Below, one piece after another: positions 27,732 to 36,773 of a DNA stretch of 46,436 bases. Positions within the stretch are counted from its first letter, which is position 1; each line of letters opens with the position of its first letter. Made by a program: the position numbers and the translations under genes. The stretch is from Tardiphaga sp. (GTDB taxonomy: Bacteria; Pseudomonadota; Alphaproteobacteria; Rhizobiales; Xanthobacteraceae), in contig JASBVG010000079.1 of NCBI GenBank assembly GCA_030147505.1, positions 1-46,436 on the forward strand, given 5' to 3'. Below the pieces are notes generated by a model. The model searched no databases. It was not told where the DNA came from and was given only the letters and a program-made list of their open reading frames with translations.

Positions 27732-29789
27732 CTATCCCAGCAGCTGCTCGAGCCGGTCCCTCAATTGATCCTGATGATAGGGTTTCGCCAGACGCGGCAG
27801 ATCGAGCTGGGCGCCTTCCGGCAGGTCTGCATAGCCGGTTGCAAGCAGGATCGGCAGCGACGGCCGCACTTCGCGGGATCGTGCGGCGAGCTCGATTCCG
27901 GTCATGCCCGGCATCATGTGATCGGTCATCATCAGGTCGATGGGCTGCGGGCTGTGCAGGATATCCAGCGCATCACGGCCCGAACTGGCAGGGATCACCT
28001 TGTGCCCGAGGTCTTCCAGCATCTCCGCCGTAGACATAGCGATCAGTGGGTCGTCATCGACGAACAGGATCACCGCCGAACGCGCTTCCTGCCGATCCGA
28101 CTCAACGGCCTCCGCGACAACCGGCGCTGCAGTAGTCGCCGGCACGATCAGCGTCGCAGTCGTTCCCTGCCCGACCATACTGGTGAGTTCGAGCATGCCG
28201 CCGAGCTGTTCGGCGAGACCGTGCACCATCGATAGGCCGAGCCCCGTGCCTTTGCCGACCGGCTTGGTGGAGAAAAATGGCTCGATGGCCTTTTTCAACG
28301 TCTCCGGCGACATGCCCTCACCATCGTCGATGATGGAGACCTTGAGATAGTCACCGGCCTTCAATGCTCCGGCATTCTCCTTGATGCGATGGTCAGAGAT
28401 TTCTATTGCAATGCTGCCACCATCCTGCATGGCGTCGCGGGCATTGATGACGAGATTGAGAATCGCAAGCTCGAGCTGGTTTGCATCGATCCGCGCCGGC
28501 GGCAGCCCGTCCGGAATATTCAAGCTGAAGGCGATGCGCGGACCGAGTGACCGATCGAGCAGATCGCTCATGCCGCGCACCAGCGCCCCAAGATCCACCG
28601 CCTCGGCACGAAGATCCTGCTGGCGCGCAAAGGCGAGCAAACGCTGCGTCAGCGAGGCTCCGCGCTCGGCTCCCTGCAGGGCGCCATCGACCAGTCGCCG
28701 GAGTCTGGGATCATCGGGCATGCGCTTGCGCAGCAATTCGAGATTGCCCATCACCGCCATGAGCAGATTATTGAAGTCATGCGCAACACCGCCGGTGAGT
28801 TGACCAATGGTCTCCATCTTCTGCGCCTGGCGCAATTGTTCCTGCGCGCGTTCTCGGGCAGCAGATTCCTTCATGAGATCGGCGGTGCGTTGCACGACCC
28901 TTTGTTCGAGCGTTGCCGTCAATTCGGCGAGCGCTACGCGCTCCACGGTGAGCTGGTCGAGTAGATTGTCGCGCTCGATATCGGCGGTCTTTCGTGCCGT
29001 GATATCGACCGACACGCCGACCAACGTCTTCGGCGCGCCGTTCGGCCCGCGCACGATGCGGGCGCGGGTTTCTATCCAGTGCACGGTGCCGTCGGCCCAG
29101 GCATTGCGATACTCGACATTGTAGTCGACGCCCGTGCTCAGCGTCGCATCCAGTGCATCCTGGCGCTGCTCGCGATCGTCCGGATGCACAGACGCCTGCA
29201 AATCGGCGAACGTAAACTCTTCATCGGGCCGGCGGCCGAAACAGGCCTTGGTCGTCTCCGAAACCTCGAGCCGCAGCTCCGGCAGATGCAGTTCGAGTGT
29301 CCCGAGCCGGCCGGCATCGAGCGCGGTTTGTAGGAGCGCCTGGCTATCACTGAGATGTTCGAGAATGGTGCGCGTCTGATACTGACGCCGACGCGCCCGC
29401 ACGGCAGAGCCGACAACGCTGATCAATGTGGTCGGATGGAAGGGCCGTTCGAGGAAAGTGATATTACCGAAGACCTGACGAAGGCGCGCCGCGTCCGGAT
29501 TGCGTTCGGGACCGCCGCCGTGACGCGTCAGCAAGACGATGGGGAAATCCGACCAGACCGGCTGATTGTGAAGCCAGCGATCAAGATGGCGCAAATCCGC
29601 GGTTCTGATCGCTTCATCTGCGATGACCGCACAGCCGGCACCGCCCTCGACCTCCTGTACAAGGCGATCGAAGCCATCGCAAACGGTCGCAAAGTAACCG
29701 GCCTCCAGAATCAAACTCTCGGCCACTGCGGCATCACGGCCGGTCGGCGCGAGGATCACCGCGCGTTCCGAAAGCGGACCAGGTCTCAC
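27732..29789 (-). CDS. Hybrid sensor histidine kinase (degenerate receiver-PAS-HisKA-HATPase-receiver)
   Basis: The protein has 685 residues. Residues 1-130 resemble a receiver domain but lack a clear phospho-acceptor setting (VIADEAIRTADLRHLDRWL). A PAS domain (about 150-270) ends with VGVSVDITARK. A coiled coil (about 275-325) leads to HisKA, with the phospho-His in GGVAHDFNNLL. The HATPase part has NLVINARDAM, DDGEGM and GKGTGLGLSMVHG. A C-terminal receiver (about 570-685) has VDDDP and the acceptor Asp in LMMTDHMMPGM. No membrane segment is seen, so it is a cytoplasmic sensor. The GTG start overlaps the KaiC-like gene's stop (GTGA), so the two are made together. No separate output regulator is nearby. 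Confidence 0.92.
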   Translation of the reverse strand: MRPGPLSERAVILAPTGRDAAVAESLILEAGYFATVCDGFDRLVQEVEGGAGCAVIADEAIRTADLRHLDRWLHNQPVWSDFPIVLLTRHGGGPERNPDAARLRQVFGNITFLERPFHPTTLISVVGSAVRARRRQYQTRTILEHLSDSQALLQTALDAGRLGTLELHLPELRLEVSETTKACFGRRPDEEFTFADLQASVHPDDREQRQDALDATLSTGVDYNVEYRNAWADGTVHWIETRARIVRGPNGAPKTLVGVSVDITARKTADIERDNLLDQLTVERVALAELTATLEQRVVQRTADLMKESAARERAQEQLRQAQKMETIGQLTGGVAHDFNNLLMAVMGNLELLRKRMPDDPRLRRLVDGALQGAERGASLTQRLLAFARQQDLRAEAVDLGALVRGMSDLLDRSLGPRIAFSLNIPDGLPPARIDANQLELAILNLVINARDAMQDGGSIAIEISDHRIKENAGALKAGDYLKVSIIDDGEGMSPETLKKAIEPFFSTKPVGKGTGLGLSMVHGLAEQLGGMLELTSMVGQGTTATLIVPATTAAPVVAEAVESDRQEARSAVILFVDDDPLIAMSTAEMLEDLGHKVIPASSGRDALDILHSPQPIDLMMTDHMMPGMTGIELAARSREVRPSLPILLATGYADLPEGAQLDLPRLAKPYHQDQLRDRLEQLLG

Positions 29790-31261
29790 GATTCGTGCTC
29801 TTCCATCGTCGGCATCATTCCGGCATAGCTCGGCACCCCGCGCAGCACGCCCTGGAATGACTTCAGCGGTTCGCCGATAGTGAGGCCGCGTTCGTCGATG
29901 CGATATTCGCGGATCGTGTTTTCATGCGAGCCGGTACGCTTCTTGACGACGGAAATGGCCCGATGCACGGCGCCGAAAGCTTCGAAATAGCGGAGCAGGA
30001 TGACAGTATCCGCGAGATATGTGACATCCACCGGCGCCTTCATATCACCGACCAAACCATGCTGCGCAACAGTGACGAATGTCGCAGCACCGCGCCGGTT
30101 CAGATATTGCAGCAATTCATGAACATGCAGGATGAGCGAATTCTCCTGCGGCATGGCAGCCTGATAGCCATTGAGACTGTCGATCACGACAATCTTGATG
30201 TCCTGTTCATCGACCCGCTTGCGGACGCGATGAGCGAACTCGCCGGGCGACAGTTCGGCCGCATCGACCTGCTCGATGACGAGTTGCCCCGCCGCGCTCA
30301 GACGATGGAGATCGATACCGACCATCTTCATACGATCAACCAGCAGGCCCAGCTCTTCATCGAAAATGAAGATGGCCGCTTTCTCCCCGCGACAAATGGC
30401 GGCCAGCACATTGATCAAAACCACCAGCGTCTTGCCGGTGCCCGCCGGACCGAGCACCAGCGTGCTCGATCCGCTCTCAATGCCGCCACCGAGCAACGCA
30501 TCAAATCCGGCAATGCCGGTCGACCGGGTGATGCGGTCCTGACCGATACGATGTTCCGACGCCACCAGACGCGGAAACACATTGAGTCCTCCGGTGGTAA
30601 TGGTTGCATCGTGGTAACCGCCACGGAATTTCGAACCGCGATACTTGATGATGCGCATACGACGACGTTCGGCGCCGTAGTCCGGCGCCAATTCCTCCAG
30701 CCGCAATACGCCATGAGCGATACTGTGCACCGTGCGATCGGCGCTCTCGGCTGTCAGATCATCCAGCATCATCACGGTCGCCGAATAGCGCGCGAAATAG
30801 TGCTTGATGGCAAGAATCTGGCGTCGATAACGAAGTGAACTCTGCGCCAGAAGACGAATTTCCGAGAGGCTGTCGAGGACCAACCTTGCCGGCTTGTAGC
30901 GTTCAACAACCTCGAAGATCTGCCGCGTGGTCTCACCGAGCTCCAGATCCGAAGAGTATAAGAGGCTCTGCTGCTGATCGTCGTCGAGCAGGCTTTCCGG
31001 CGGCAGCAGCTCGAACACCTCGATATTGCCGTCAATGGTCCAGCCATGGGACACCGCACCGTCGCGCAACTCCCGCTCGGATTCCGACAAGGTGATGTAG
31101 AGGCCCTTCTCGCCTACTCGCGCGCCTTCAAGCAGGAATTGCAGCGCCGCGGTGGTCTTTCCGGTGCCCGGGGCACCTTCGAGCAAAAAAATATGCCCCT
31201 TGGACAGACCACCCGCGAGAACGTCATCCAGTCCCCAGATACCCGTCTTGGCCTTGTCCAT
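29786..31261 (-). CDS. KaiC-like double-domain RecA-type ATPase
   Basis: The protein has about 491 residues: two RecA/KaiC domains (about 5-235 and 245-480), each with a P-loop, GAPGTGKTT and GPAGTGKTL. Catalytic acidic residues follow in SESERELRD and FIFDEELGLLVDRM. It is not a true clock KaiC by its key sites: the stretch aligning with KaiC S431/T432 reads DVTYLADTVILLRYFE, placing Thr-Tyr where Ser-Thr sits. No kaiA or kaiB is in the window. The 3' end overlaps the histidine kinase gene by four bases, so it probably works with that kinase as a signalling switch. ATG 31261 is preferred over GTG 31267. Confidence 0.88.
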   Translation of the reverse strand: MDKAKTGIWGLDDVLAGGLSKGHIFLLEGAPGTGKTTAALQFLLEGARVGEKGLYITLSESERELRDGAVSHGWTIDGNIEVFELLPPESLLDDDQQQSLLYSSDLELGETTRQIFEVVERYKPARLVLDSLSEIRLLAQSSLRYRRQILAIKHYFARYSATVMMLDDLTAESADRTVHSIAHGVLRLEELAPDYGAERRRMRIIKYRGSKFRGGYHDATITTGGLNVFPRLVASEHRIGQDRITRSTGIAGFDALLGGGIESGSSTLVLGPAGTGKTLVVLINVLAAICRGEKAAIFIFDEELGLLVDRMKMVGIDLHRLSAAGQLVIEQVDAAELSPGEFAHRVRKRVDEQDIKIVVIDSLNGYQAAMPQENSLILHVHELLQYLNRRGAATFVTVAQHGLVGDMKAPVDVTYLADTVILLRYFEAFGAVHRAISVVKKRTGSHENTIREYRIDERGLTIGEPLKSFQGVLRGVPSYAGMMPTMEEHES

Positions 31262-31353
31262 CGTCACATTCCGTCCGCCGCTCCAACAACATCAACCCGG
31301 CCGCCGGAACCGGGTTCCATCATTGTGTACGGAATGGCCGGACAACGTGGGGA

Positions 31354-32148
31354 TCACCGCCGTTCAATAACGAGGCTTTGCACGGCGCGGCCGAAGTAGC
31401 CTTTCACATCGGCCAGCTTGGACGCGGCCAGCCCGGCGCCGTCGGGCCCGATCCACGTCTCGGAATCCAGCAGGACCCAGTCGCCGACCGGCGGTCGCGC
31501 CAGGCTGACGGTGAGGTCGGCATTCATGAACATCCAGTCCTTGAAGTTCAGCACGGAGGACGAACCGTTGCTGAAATCGGACGCGATTACCGCGCGCATC
31601 GCCTGCGAGATCGGCTGGCCTTCAACGATGACGCGGTTGGCGCGATACCAGATCGCGCCGGGCCCGAGCTTGCGAAAACCGCCATGCACGACACGGATGG
31701 TGACACCCGTGACGAACGCGCTGCTGTGATCGTTCGGCTCGGTCAGGCCCGGCGCATCGGGAAGCGGCACGCTGACCGGCGCATCCTTGATCTCCGCCGG
31801 CAGCGTCTGCGCTTCGACGCGCATCTTCAGCACCGTCGCATTGGTGACCAGAGTGCCGTTCGACAGCAGGCGGATGCCGACGAGCTGGATCTTGCGGCCC
31901 TCGCGCAGCACCTCGATCTCATAGGTGAGCGGAGCCACCGGCACCGGCCGCATCAGATCGATGGTGACACGCGTCACCGCCATTGGAGATGCCGTCGGCA
32001 ACTGCTCGGCGAGCCACGTCACCAGCGCCGATGGCGCCGAGCCGTGCTGCATGTGCGGATTCCACGGCCCTGCCGCATGCGGACTTGTGATGACACGATT
32101 GCCGTCGATACGATAGATGGCGTCCATGAGATGAGCGTCCAACGCCAT
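31354..32148 (-). CDS. Acyl-CoA thioesterase family protein (double hot-dog, TesB-like)
   Basis: The protein has 264 residues. Two hot-dog halves can be seen: the first (about 25-115) with HMQHGSAPSALVTWLAEQ and TRVTIDLMRPVPVAPLTYEI, the second (about 180-260) with SSSVLNFKDWMFMNADLTVS and ADVKGYFGRAVQSLVI. This is the acyl-CoA thioesterase-like layout that hydrolyses acyl-CoA. The ATG overlaps the stop of the nitronate monooxygenase gene (TGATG), so the genes are coupled. Substrate unknown. Confidence 0.82.
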   Translation of the reverse strand: MALDAHLMDAIYRIDGNRVITSPHAAGPWNPHMQHGSAPSALVTWLAEQLPTASPMAVTRVTIDLMRPVPVAPLTYEIEVLREGRKIQLVGIRLLSNGTLVTNATVLKMRVEAQTLPAEIKDAPVSVPLPDAPGLTEPNDHSSAFVTGVTIRVVHGGFRKLGPGAIWYRANRVIVEGQPISQAMRAVIASDFSNGSSSVLNFKDWMFMNADLTVSLARPPVGDWVLLDSETWIGPDGAGLAASKLADVKGYFGRAVQSLVIERR

Positions 32149-33116
32149 CACAGCGGCGGATCGATCGCTTCGTCATATTCCTTCTTGAGGCGGGCCACGA
32201 GTTCGGCCACCGGCACCACCTTCTTGACGCTGCCGATGCCCTGGCCGCTGCCCCAGATTTCCTTCCAGGCCTTGGGCTTGTTGCGCTCGCCCGACGCATC
32301 GGTGCCGAAATTCATCGCCGACGGATCGGAGACCGGCAGGTTTTCCGGATCCATACCGGCCGCGACGATGGACGGCTTCAGATAATTGCCGTGCACGCCC
32401 GTGAAGAGGTTGGAATAGACGATGTCCTCGGCCGCGGAGGAAGCCACCATGTCCTTGTAGCCCTGCACCGCATTGGCTTCCTCGGTGGCGATGAAGGCCG
32501 AGCCGATATAGGCGAAATCGGCACCTAGCACGCGCGCTGCCTTGATGGCGCGGCCATTGCCGATCGCCCCCGACAGCGCGATCGGGCCGTCGAACCACGA
32601 CCGGGTCTCAGCAACGAAAGCGAGCGGCGAGATTTCGCCGGCATGACCACCGGCCCCGGCCGCGACGAGGATCAAGCCATCGGCGCCTTTCTCGATCGCC
32701 TTGTGGGCGAAGCGCTGGTTGATGACGTCGTGAAACACGATACCGCCCCAGCCATGGGCGGCCTGGTTGAGTTCCTCGCGAGCGCCGAGCGAGGTGATGA
32801 TCATCGGCACCTTGTGTTTTTCGCAGAGCGCCAGATCCTGATCGAGACGGTTGTTGGACTTGTGAACGATCTGATTGACCGCAAACGGCGCCGACGGGCG
32901 ATCCGGATTCGCCTTGTCATGGGCGGCGAGTTCTTCCTTGATCCGGTGCAGCCATTCGTCGAGCAGCGCTGCGGGGCGCGCGTTCAGAGCCGGAAACGAA
33001 CCGACAATACCTGCCTTGCACTGTGCGATGACGAGATCCGGCCCCGAGATGATGAAGAGCGGGGAGCCGATCACGGGCAGCGACAGGCGGTTCTTGAACA
33101 CGGCCGGCATGGACAT
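32148..33116 (-). CDS. Nitronate monooxygenase (2-nitropropane dioxygenase family)
   Basis: The protein has 322 residues forming an FMN-binding TIM barrel. Family motifs are SPLFIISGPDLVIAQCKAG (about 17-35), the FMN phosphate-binding region LILVAAGAGGHAGEISP (about 165-181) with the conserved His, and GADFAYIGSAFIATEEANA (about 215-233). It oxidises nitroalkanes or related toxic nitronates, or acts on another flavin substrate. I start at the ATG giving MSMPAVFKNR; a longer frame to 33227 adds an atypical sequence. The coupled thioesterase gene suggests a shared role in acyl or CoA metabolism, not defined further. Confidence 0.9.
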   Translation of the reverse strand: MSMPAVFKNRLSLPVIGSPLFIISGPDLVIAQCKAGIVGSFPALNARPAALLDEWLHRIKEELAAHDKANPDRPSAPFAVNQIVHKSNNRLDQDLALCEKHKVPMIITSLGAREELNQAAHGWGGIVFHDVINQRFAHKAIEKGADGLILVAAGAGGHAGEISPLAFVAETRSWFDGPIALSGAIGNGRAIKAARVLGADFAYIGSAFIATEEANAVQGYKDMVASSAAEDIVYSNLFTGVHGNYLKPSIVAAGMDPENLPVSDPSAMNFGTDASGERNKPKAWKEIWGSGQGIGSVKKVVPVAELVARLKKEYDEAIDPPL

Positions 33117-33266
33117 GGGGGAGAATTCCTCGAAGACGTTTCTTATAAGAGCGGCCCGAAAAACCGGCCTCTGATGCAGCGCAAACATGCCAGAAAGGCC
33201 ATGCGGATGGCAATTGCGTTGCGGCAATACAGCGGCAAACTTGCGGCGCCGTGTGGCGGAATATGC

Positions 33267-33833
33267 CTACTGGCAGACGGCCTGGGTGACGTAGTTGTCC
33301 GTCCGGCAATCGCCCTCTTCCGGCTTGCGACCGGGGATCATCGCCTTGGCCGAACAGGTCTGGGCGGCATCGGTATCGAGGCTCTTGCCTTCCTTGTAGC
33401 CCTTGCTCTGGCAGAGCTTGTCGGATGCCGCCTTGCAATCCGGCGCACCATTGGGAGCGACAGGACAAATCACGCGACCCTTCACCACCGTATTGAGGTT
33501 GCCGGAGCCGAGGGATGGCAGCGACCATGATGGGACGAGCGACGGCGTATCCTTGAACAGCTTGTTGATCTCGTTGAAAAGACCGGGATTTTCCCGCTCC
33601 ACCGGCGCAGGCGGCGGCGCCTGCTGCGCCATCGGAGCCGGCGCCAGCGCAGCCGGAGGCGGCGGCGCCTGGCTCGCAGGTGCCGGAGCCACCTGAATGA
33701 TCACGGATTTCTGCTGCGGCGCCGTTTGCTGCTGCATCGCCTGCGCCCATGCTGCCGCCGGCAGCGCGACCAGCGTCATCGCCAAGGCGACGACACTCAA
33801 TCCGGACCAAAGTGGTTTCGCAGGCTCGGGCAT
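33267..33833 (-). CDS. Exported Pro/Ala-rich protein with a six-cysteine C-terminal domain, function unknown
   Basis: The protein has 188 residues. A signal peptide (about 1-31, ending AAAWA) is followed by a Pro/Ala/Gln-rich linker (about 40-85) and a C-terminal domain (about 120-188) with six cysteines spaced as three likely disulfides (VICPVAPNGAPDC, KLCQSKGY, QTCSAKAM, GDCRTDNY, ending AVCQ). I do not know a function. An upstream ATG at 33875 is also in frame, six bases past the YqaA-like gene's stop, so the two may form an operon. Confidence 0.75.
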   Translation of the reverse strand: MPEPAKPLWSGLSVVALAMTLVALPAAAWAQAMQQQTAPQQKSVIIQVAPAPASQAPPPPAALAPAPMAQQAPPPAPVERENPGLFNEINKLFKDTPSLVPSWSLPSLGSGNLNTVVKGRVICPVAPNGAPDCKAASDKLCQSKGYKEGKSLDTDAAQTCSAKAMIPGRKPEEGDCRTDNYVTQAVCQ

Positions 33834-33881
33834 GTCCGGAAACGTACTCCGGCACCCTTGCCGGGGGAAGTCCATCGACGA

Positions 33882-34463
33882 CTAGAACAATCTGAAAGCG
33901 ACGATGAAACCGATCACGACGAGACCCACCGCGAGACCGACCCAGAGGCCAAGGCGCTTCTCGATGGTTTCACGAATCCAGACGCCGTAGCGGTTCATCA
34001 GGATCGCGACCACATAGAATCGCGCGCCGCGGGCGACCAGCGAAAGAATGATGAACATCCAGATATTGTAGTTGGCAAAGCCCGAGGTGATGGTCACCAG
34101 CTTGTAGGGGATCGGCGTCAGACCCTTCAGCAGGATGATCCAGGCGCCATATTCGGCATAGCCGGCGCGGAAGGCCTCGACCTTGTCGCCATAGCCGTAG
34201 AACTGGATGACCCACTGGCCGACGCTGTCATAGAGCAGATGGCCGATCAGATAGCCGACCACGCCGCCAGCCACCGATGTCAGCGTACAGATGCCGGCAT
34301 AGAGCCAGGCCTTGTTCGGCCGGGCCAGCGCCATCGGAATCAGCATCACATCCGGCGGGACGGGAAAGAACGAACTTTCCGCGAATGACACGATGCCCAG
34401 GATCCAGAGGGCATAGGGCTTGTGAGCGGCGTCGATGCACCAATCATACATACGTCTGAGCAT
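33882..34463 (-). CDS. DedA/YqaA-family (SNARE-associated) inner-membrane protein
   Basis: The protein has 193 residues with four to five membrane segments. The family patterns are SFAESSFFPVPPDVMLIPMA (about 26-45), GVVGYLIGHLLYDSVG (about 67-82), ILLKGLTPIPYKLVTITSG (about 109-127) and a basic Arg in SLVARGARFY (about 141-150). Members are thought to move lipids across the inner membrane or keep envelope homeostasis; the exact activity here is unknown. It is followed by the exported six-cysteine protein. Confidence 0.9.
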   Translation of the reverse strand: MLRRMYDWCIDAAHKPYALWILGIVSFAESSFFPVPPDVMLIPMALARPNKAWLYAGICTLTSVAGGVVGYLIGHLLYDSVGQWVIQFYGYGDKVEAFRAGYAEYGAWIILLKGLTPIPYKLVTITSGFANYNIWMFIILSLVARGARFYVVAILMNRYGVWIRETIEKRLGLWVGLAVGLVVIGFIVAFRLF

Positions 34464-34541
34464 GGCCCGCGATGAACCATTCCGAAGACGTTTTGTCCAT
34501 GCTTGTTTGGTGACGGTCTCGCGACAGGAACCGCTGCGCGA

Positions 34542-34931
34542 TCAACCCAGTTTGCGAATCCGGTCTTCCAACGCGTCAATCGGTCGCCGGCTGCTGTTGC
34601 GTGTTTTTGCAGCCTTGGGCGACTTGGGCAACTTTTCGGCAATACCCATCATGCGTTCGCGTCGCGCCATTTCCAACCAGATCTGCTCGGGGCGTATGCC
34701 GGCCGCAGCCCACAGAACGGTGAGATTGTAGAGAAGGTCGGCGCTTTCCCGGATCACTGCGTCGGGCCGGCCGGCCACCGCGTCGATCACGACTTCGACA
34801 GCTTCCTCAGCGAGCTTCTTCGCCATCTTGTCCGGCCCCTGCTGAAACAGCCGCGCCGTGCGCGACGTCGCAGGGTCGAGATCCCTGGCCGCGAGTACCG
34901 CCTGATAGAGTCGGTCGAGCGAATCACTCAT
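34542..34931 (-). CDS. hisE: Phosphoribosyl-ATP pyrophosphatase
   Basis: The protein has 129 residues. SRTARLFQQGPDKMAKKLAE (about 23-42) and EAVEVVIDAV with RESADLLYNLTVLWAAAGI (about 62-80) are the MazG-like HisE motifs with the metal-binding Glu and Asp. It hydrolyses phosphoribosyl-ATP to phosphoribosyl-AMP in histidine synthesis. A basic tail of about 25 residues (PKAAKTRNSSRRPIDALED) makes it longer than typical HisE. No other his gene is beside it, which is unusual for this group, where I expect hisE near hisF. Confidence 0.9.
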   Translation of the reverse strand: MSDSLDRLYQAVLAARDLDPATSRTARLFQQGPDKMAKKLAEEAVEVVIDAVAGRPDAVIRESADLLYNLTVLWAAAGIRPEQIWLEMARRERMMGIAEKLPKSPKAAKTRNSSRRPIDALEDRIRKLG

Positions 34932-34974
34932 GCAGCTAAACTAGCGCAAAGCAATAGACGCTGCGTTAACGCGA

Positions 34975-35005
34975 AATCGCCGGCCGCATCACGCGACCGG
35001 CGATT
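34975..35005 (-). terminator. Hairpin after the Gly/Tyr-rich gene
   Basis: AATCGCCGG (34975-34983) pairs perfectly with CCGGCGATT (34997-35005), 20 bp past the stop of the minus-strand gene. Only a short T-run follows. Confidence 0.55.
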
Positions 35006-35025
35006 CCGAGTTCTGTAGCGGTTCG

Positions 35026-35448
35026 TTACCAGGTCATGCGGCGCGAATTGTCGTAACCGTAACCACCGCCGTAGCCGCGATACGGGCCACCGTAATAGCC
35101 GCCGCCGTAGTAACCGGGGCTGCTGTAATAGACCGGACCACCGCCATAATAGCCGTAGCTGTCATAATAGCGCGGGCCGCTATTGGCTGCGGCGATGGCG
35201 CCAATGGTGCCGACGATGGCGCCAAAGGCTGCGAGGCCGGCTGCATTGCCGCCGCCGCGATAGTGACGACGCCGTGCGCTGAATTCGGTCGCATCGCTGG
35301 AGCCGTGATGTACGGTCGCCTTGGCCGGCGCGTTATTCGCTGGCGCAGCAAACGCACCGGTCGGCGCGACAGCCGAAATCGACATGGCAGTAACGGCGGC
35401 CAAGGCGACCGCCCGGCCGGTATTCTTGACTGAACGACGTCCAAACAT
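35026..35448 (-). CDS. Exported Gly/Tyr-rich small protein
   Basis: The protein has 140 residues. A signal peptide (about 1-35, ending GAFAA) is followed by a basic stretch (SARRRHYRGGGN), a hydrophobic GxxxG-type segment (LAAFGAIVGTIGAIAAAN, about 75-92) that could insert in a membrane, and a Gly/Tyr tail rich in YYGGG repeats. Similar small proteins are common in rhizobia without known function. I start at the ATG giving MFGRRSVK; the frame extends to 35496. It appears to be transcribed alone. Confidence 0.72.
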   Translation of the reverse strand: MFGRRSVKNTGRAVALAAVTAMSISAVAPTGAFAAPANNAPAKATVHHGSSDATEFSARRRHYRGGGNAAGLAAFGAIVGTIGAIAAANSGPRYYDSYGYYGGGPVYYSSPGYYGGGYYGGPYRGYGGGYGYDNSRRMTW

Positions 35449-35678
35449 CTGAATGCCCTCCGTGGTCTCTGGCCCAGCGGGCCGCTGCATCATCAACCAC
35501 TCTGCGCATTTTGGGTTCCTTTAACCCAACGCGAGCTGAACAACTGGTGACCAAATCGTGGCACTCATCTTCCATTCATGTTGTGAAGCGCAGTTTTGAG
35601 GCGCAAGATGTCGCAGCCCCGCGCCTTCAATCGACCATACCGCGCGGATGAAATTCGCTTCCTCGTTGTTAATTGCAT

Positions 35679-36743
35679 ATGCCGATGTTCAAGCCCGCAC
35701 CTCTCATTTCCCGCCGGACCATCGTTCAGGGGATAGGTGCGCTCGGCGCTACGGCCTTTTACGCACCTTTTGTACGCGCGGCCGAAGAGGCTACAGCGAC
35801 GACTATCCAACTCACCCTCGACCGCCCCATCGACGCGATCGCCGCGCCATTCGTGCTGGCCACCAATCGCGGCCTCTATCGCGCCGAAAACCTCAACGTC
35901 GCTCTGCAAGTCGCCACCGGCTCCAAGGACACGATCACCCGTGTCGCGGCGGGCACGACCGATATCGCCGTCGCCGACTTCAATGCGTTGATCCGTTATC
36001 GCGCCGATCCGGACTCGCTGCCGATCAAGGCCGCCTTCGTGCTGCTCAACCGCGCGCCCTACGCCGTGGTGGCACGGAAGAGCCGCGGCGTGATTTCGCT
36101 CGGCAGTCTCGAGGGCCGCACCCTCGGTGTCGCCGAAGGCGATCTCGCAATCCGTCTGTGGCCCGCACTGGCCAAGAGAAATGGCATCAAGGCCTCCGCG
36201 GTGAAGCAGGAGAAGATCAGCTCTGCGGTGCGCGAACCGATGCTGTCCGCCGGCCAGGTCGATGCGGTCACCGGCTTCTCCTATCTCTCCGCCGTCAACC
36301 TGCGTGACCGCGGCATCCCGGCCGATGATCTCGCGGTGTTTCGCTTCGCCGAATTCGGCTGCGCCGCCTACGGACTCGCGGTGATCGTCAATCCGAAATT
36401 CGCCGCGTCACGGCCCGATGCGGTGAAGCGCTTCGTGCACGCCGTCACCGAAGGGGTACGCCTGACGATCCGCCAACCGGACAAGGCCATCGACGAGGTG
36501 ATGACCCAGATGGATGGCGGCATGCGCGACCTCGAACTGGCCCGGCTGAAGATCGCCATCGGCGACAACATCCTCACCGACGACGTGAGGCGCGACGGCC
36601 TCGGCGGCATCGACGCCGCGCGCTTCGAGGCCTCGCTCGACGCGATCGCGCAGGATTTCACCCTCCGCAAGCGGCCGGCCGCGGCGGATGTGTTCGACAC
36701 CGCGTTCCTTCCGGATGTAGGCGATCGCAAGATCAGCCTGTAG
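35679..36743 (+). CDS. NMT1/THI5-like (SsuA-type) ABC-transporter substrate-binding protein
   Basis: The protein has about 354 residues. A twin-arginine-like signal ([17 protein letters not shown], ending FVRAA) is followed by the periplasmic-binding fold of the taurine/nitrate/sulfonate group: [20 protein letters not shown] (about 50-69) and [20 protein letters not shown] (about 140-159). It would capture a small organic molecule for import. No matching permease or ATPase gene is beside it, so its partners are elsewhere. Its TAG stop is the first three bases of a palindromic element. ATG 35679 is chosen; a second ATG is two codons on. Confidence 0.86.
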   Translation: MPMFKPAPLISRRTIVQGIGALGATAFYAPFVRAAEEATATTIQLTLDRPIDAIAAPFVLATNRGLYRAENLNVALQVATGSKDTITRVAAGTTDIAVADFNALIRYRADPDSLPIKAAFVLLNRAPYAVVARKSRGVISLGSLEGRTLGVAEGDLAIRLWPALAKRNGIKASAVKQEKISSAVREPMLSAGQVDAVTGFSYLSAVNLRDRGIPADDLAVFRFAEFGCAAYGLAVIVNPKFAASRPDAVKRFVHAVTEGVRLTIRQPDKAIDEVMTQMDGGMRDLELARLKIAIGDNILTDDVRRDGLGGIDAARFEASLDAIAQDFTLRKRPAAADVFDTAFLPDVGDRKISL

Positions 36744-36773
36744 GATGGGTTGAGCGCAGCGATACCCATCCTA
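36741..36773. repeat. Palindromic repeat overlapping the binding-protein stop codon
   Basis: TAGGATGGGT (36741-36750) and ACCCATCCTA (36764-36773) are perfect 10-bp arms around 13 nt. The sequence TAGGATGGGTTGAGCGCAGC is of a type I recall as a frequent dispersed element in proteobacteria. Its first three bases form the upstream gene's stop. Confidence 0.8.

Noticed and set aside
29786..31261. True circadian kaiC
   Set aside because: The key phosphosites are replaced and neither kaiA nor kaiB is present in the window.
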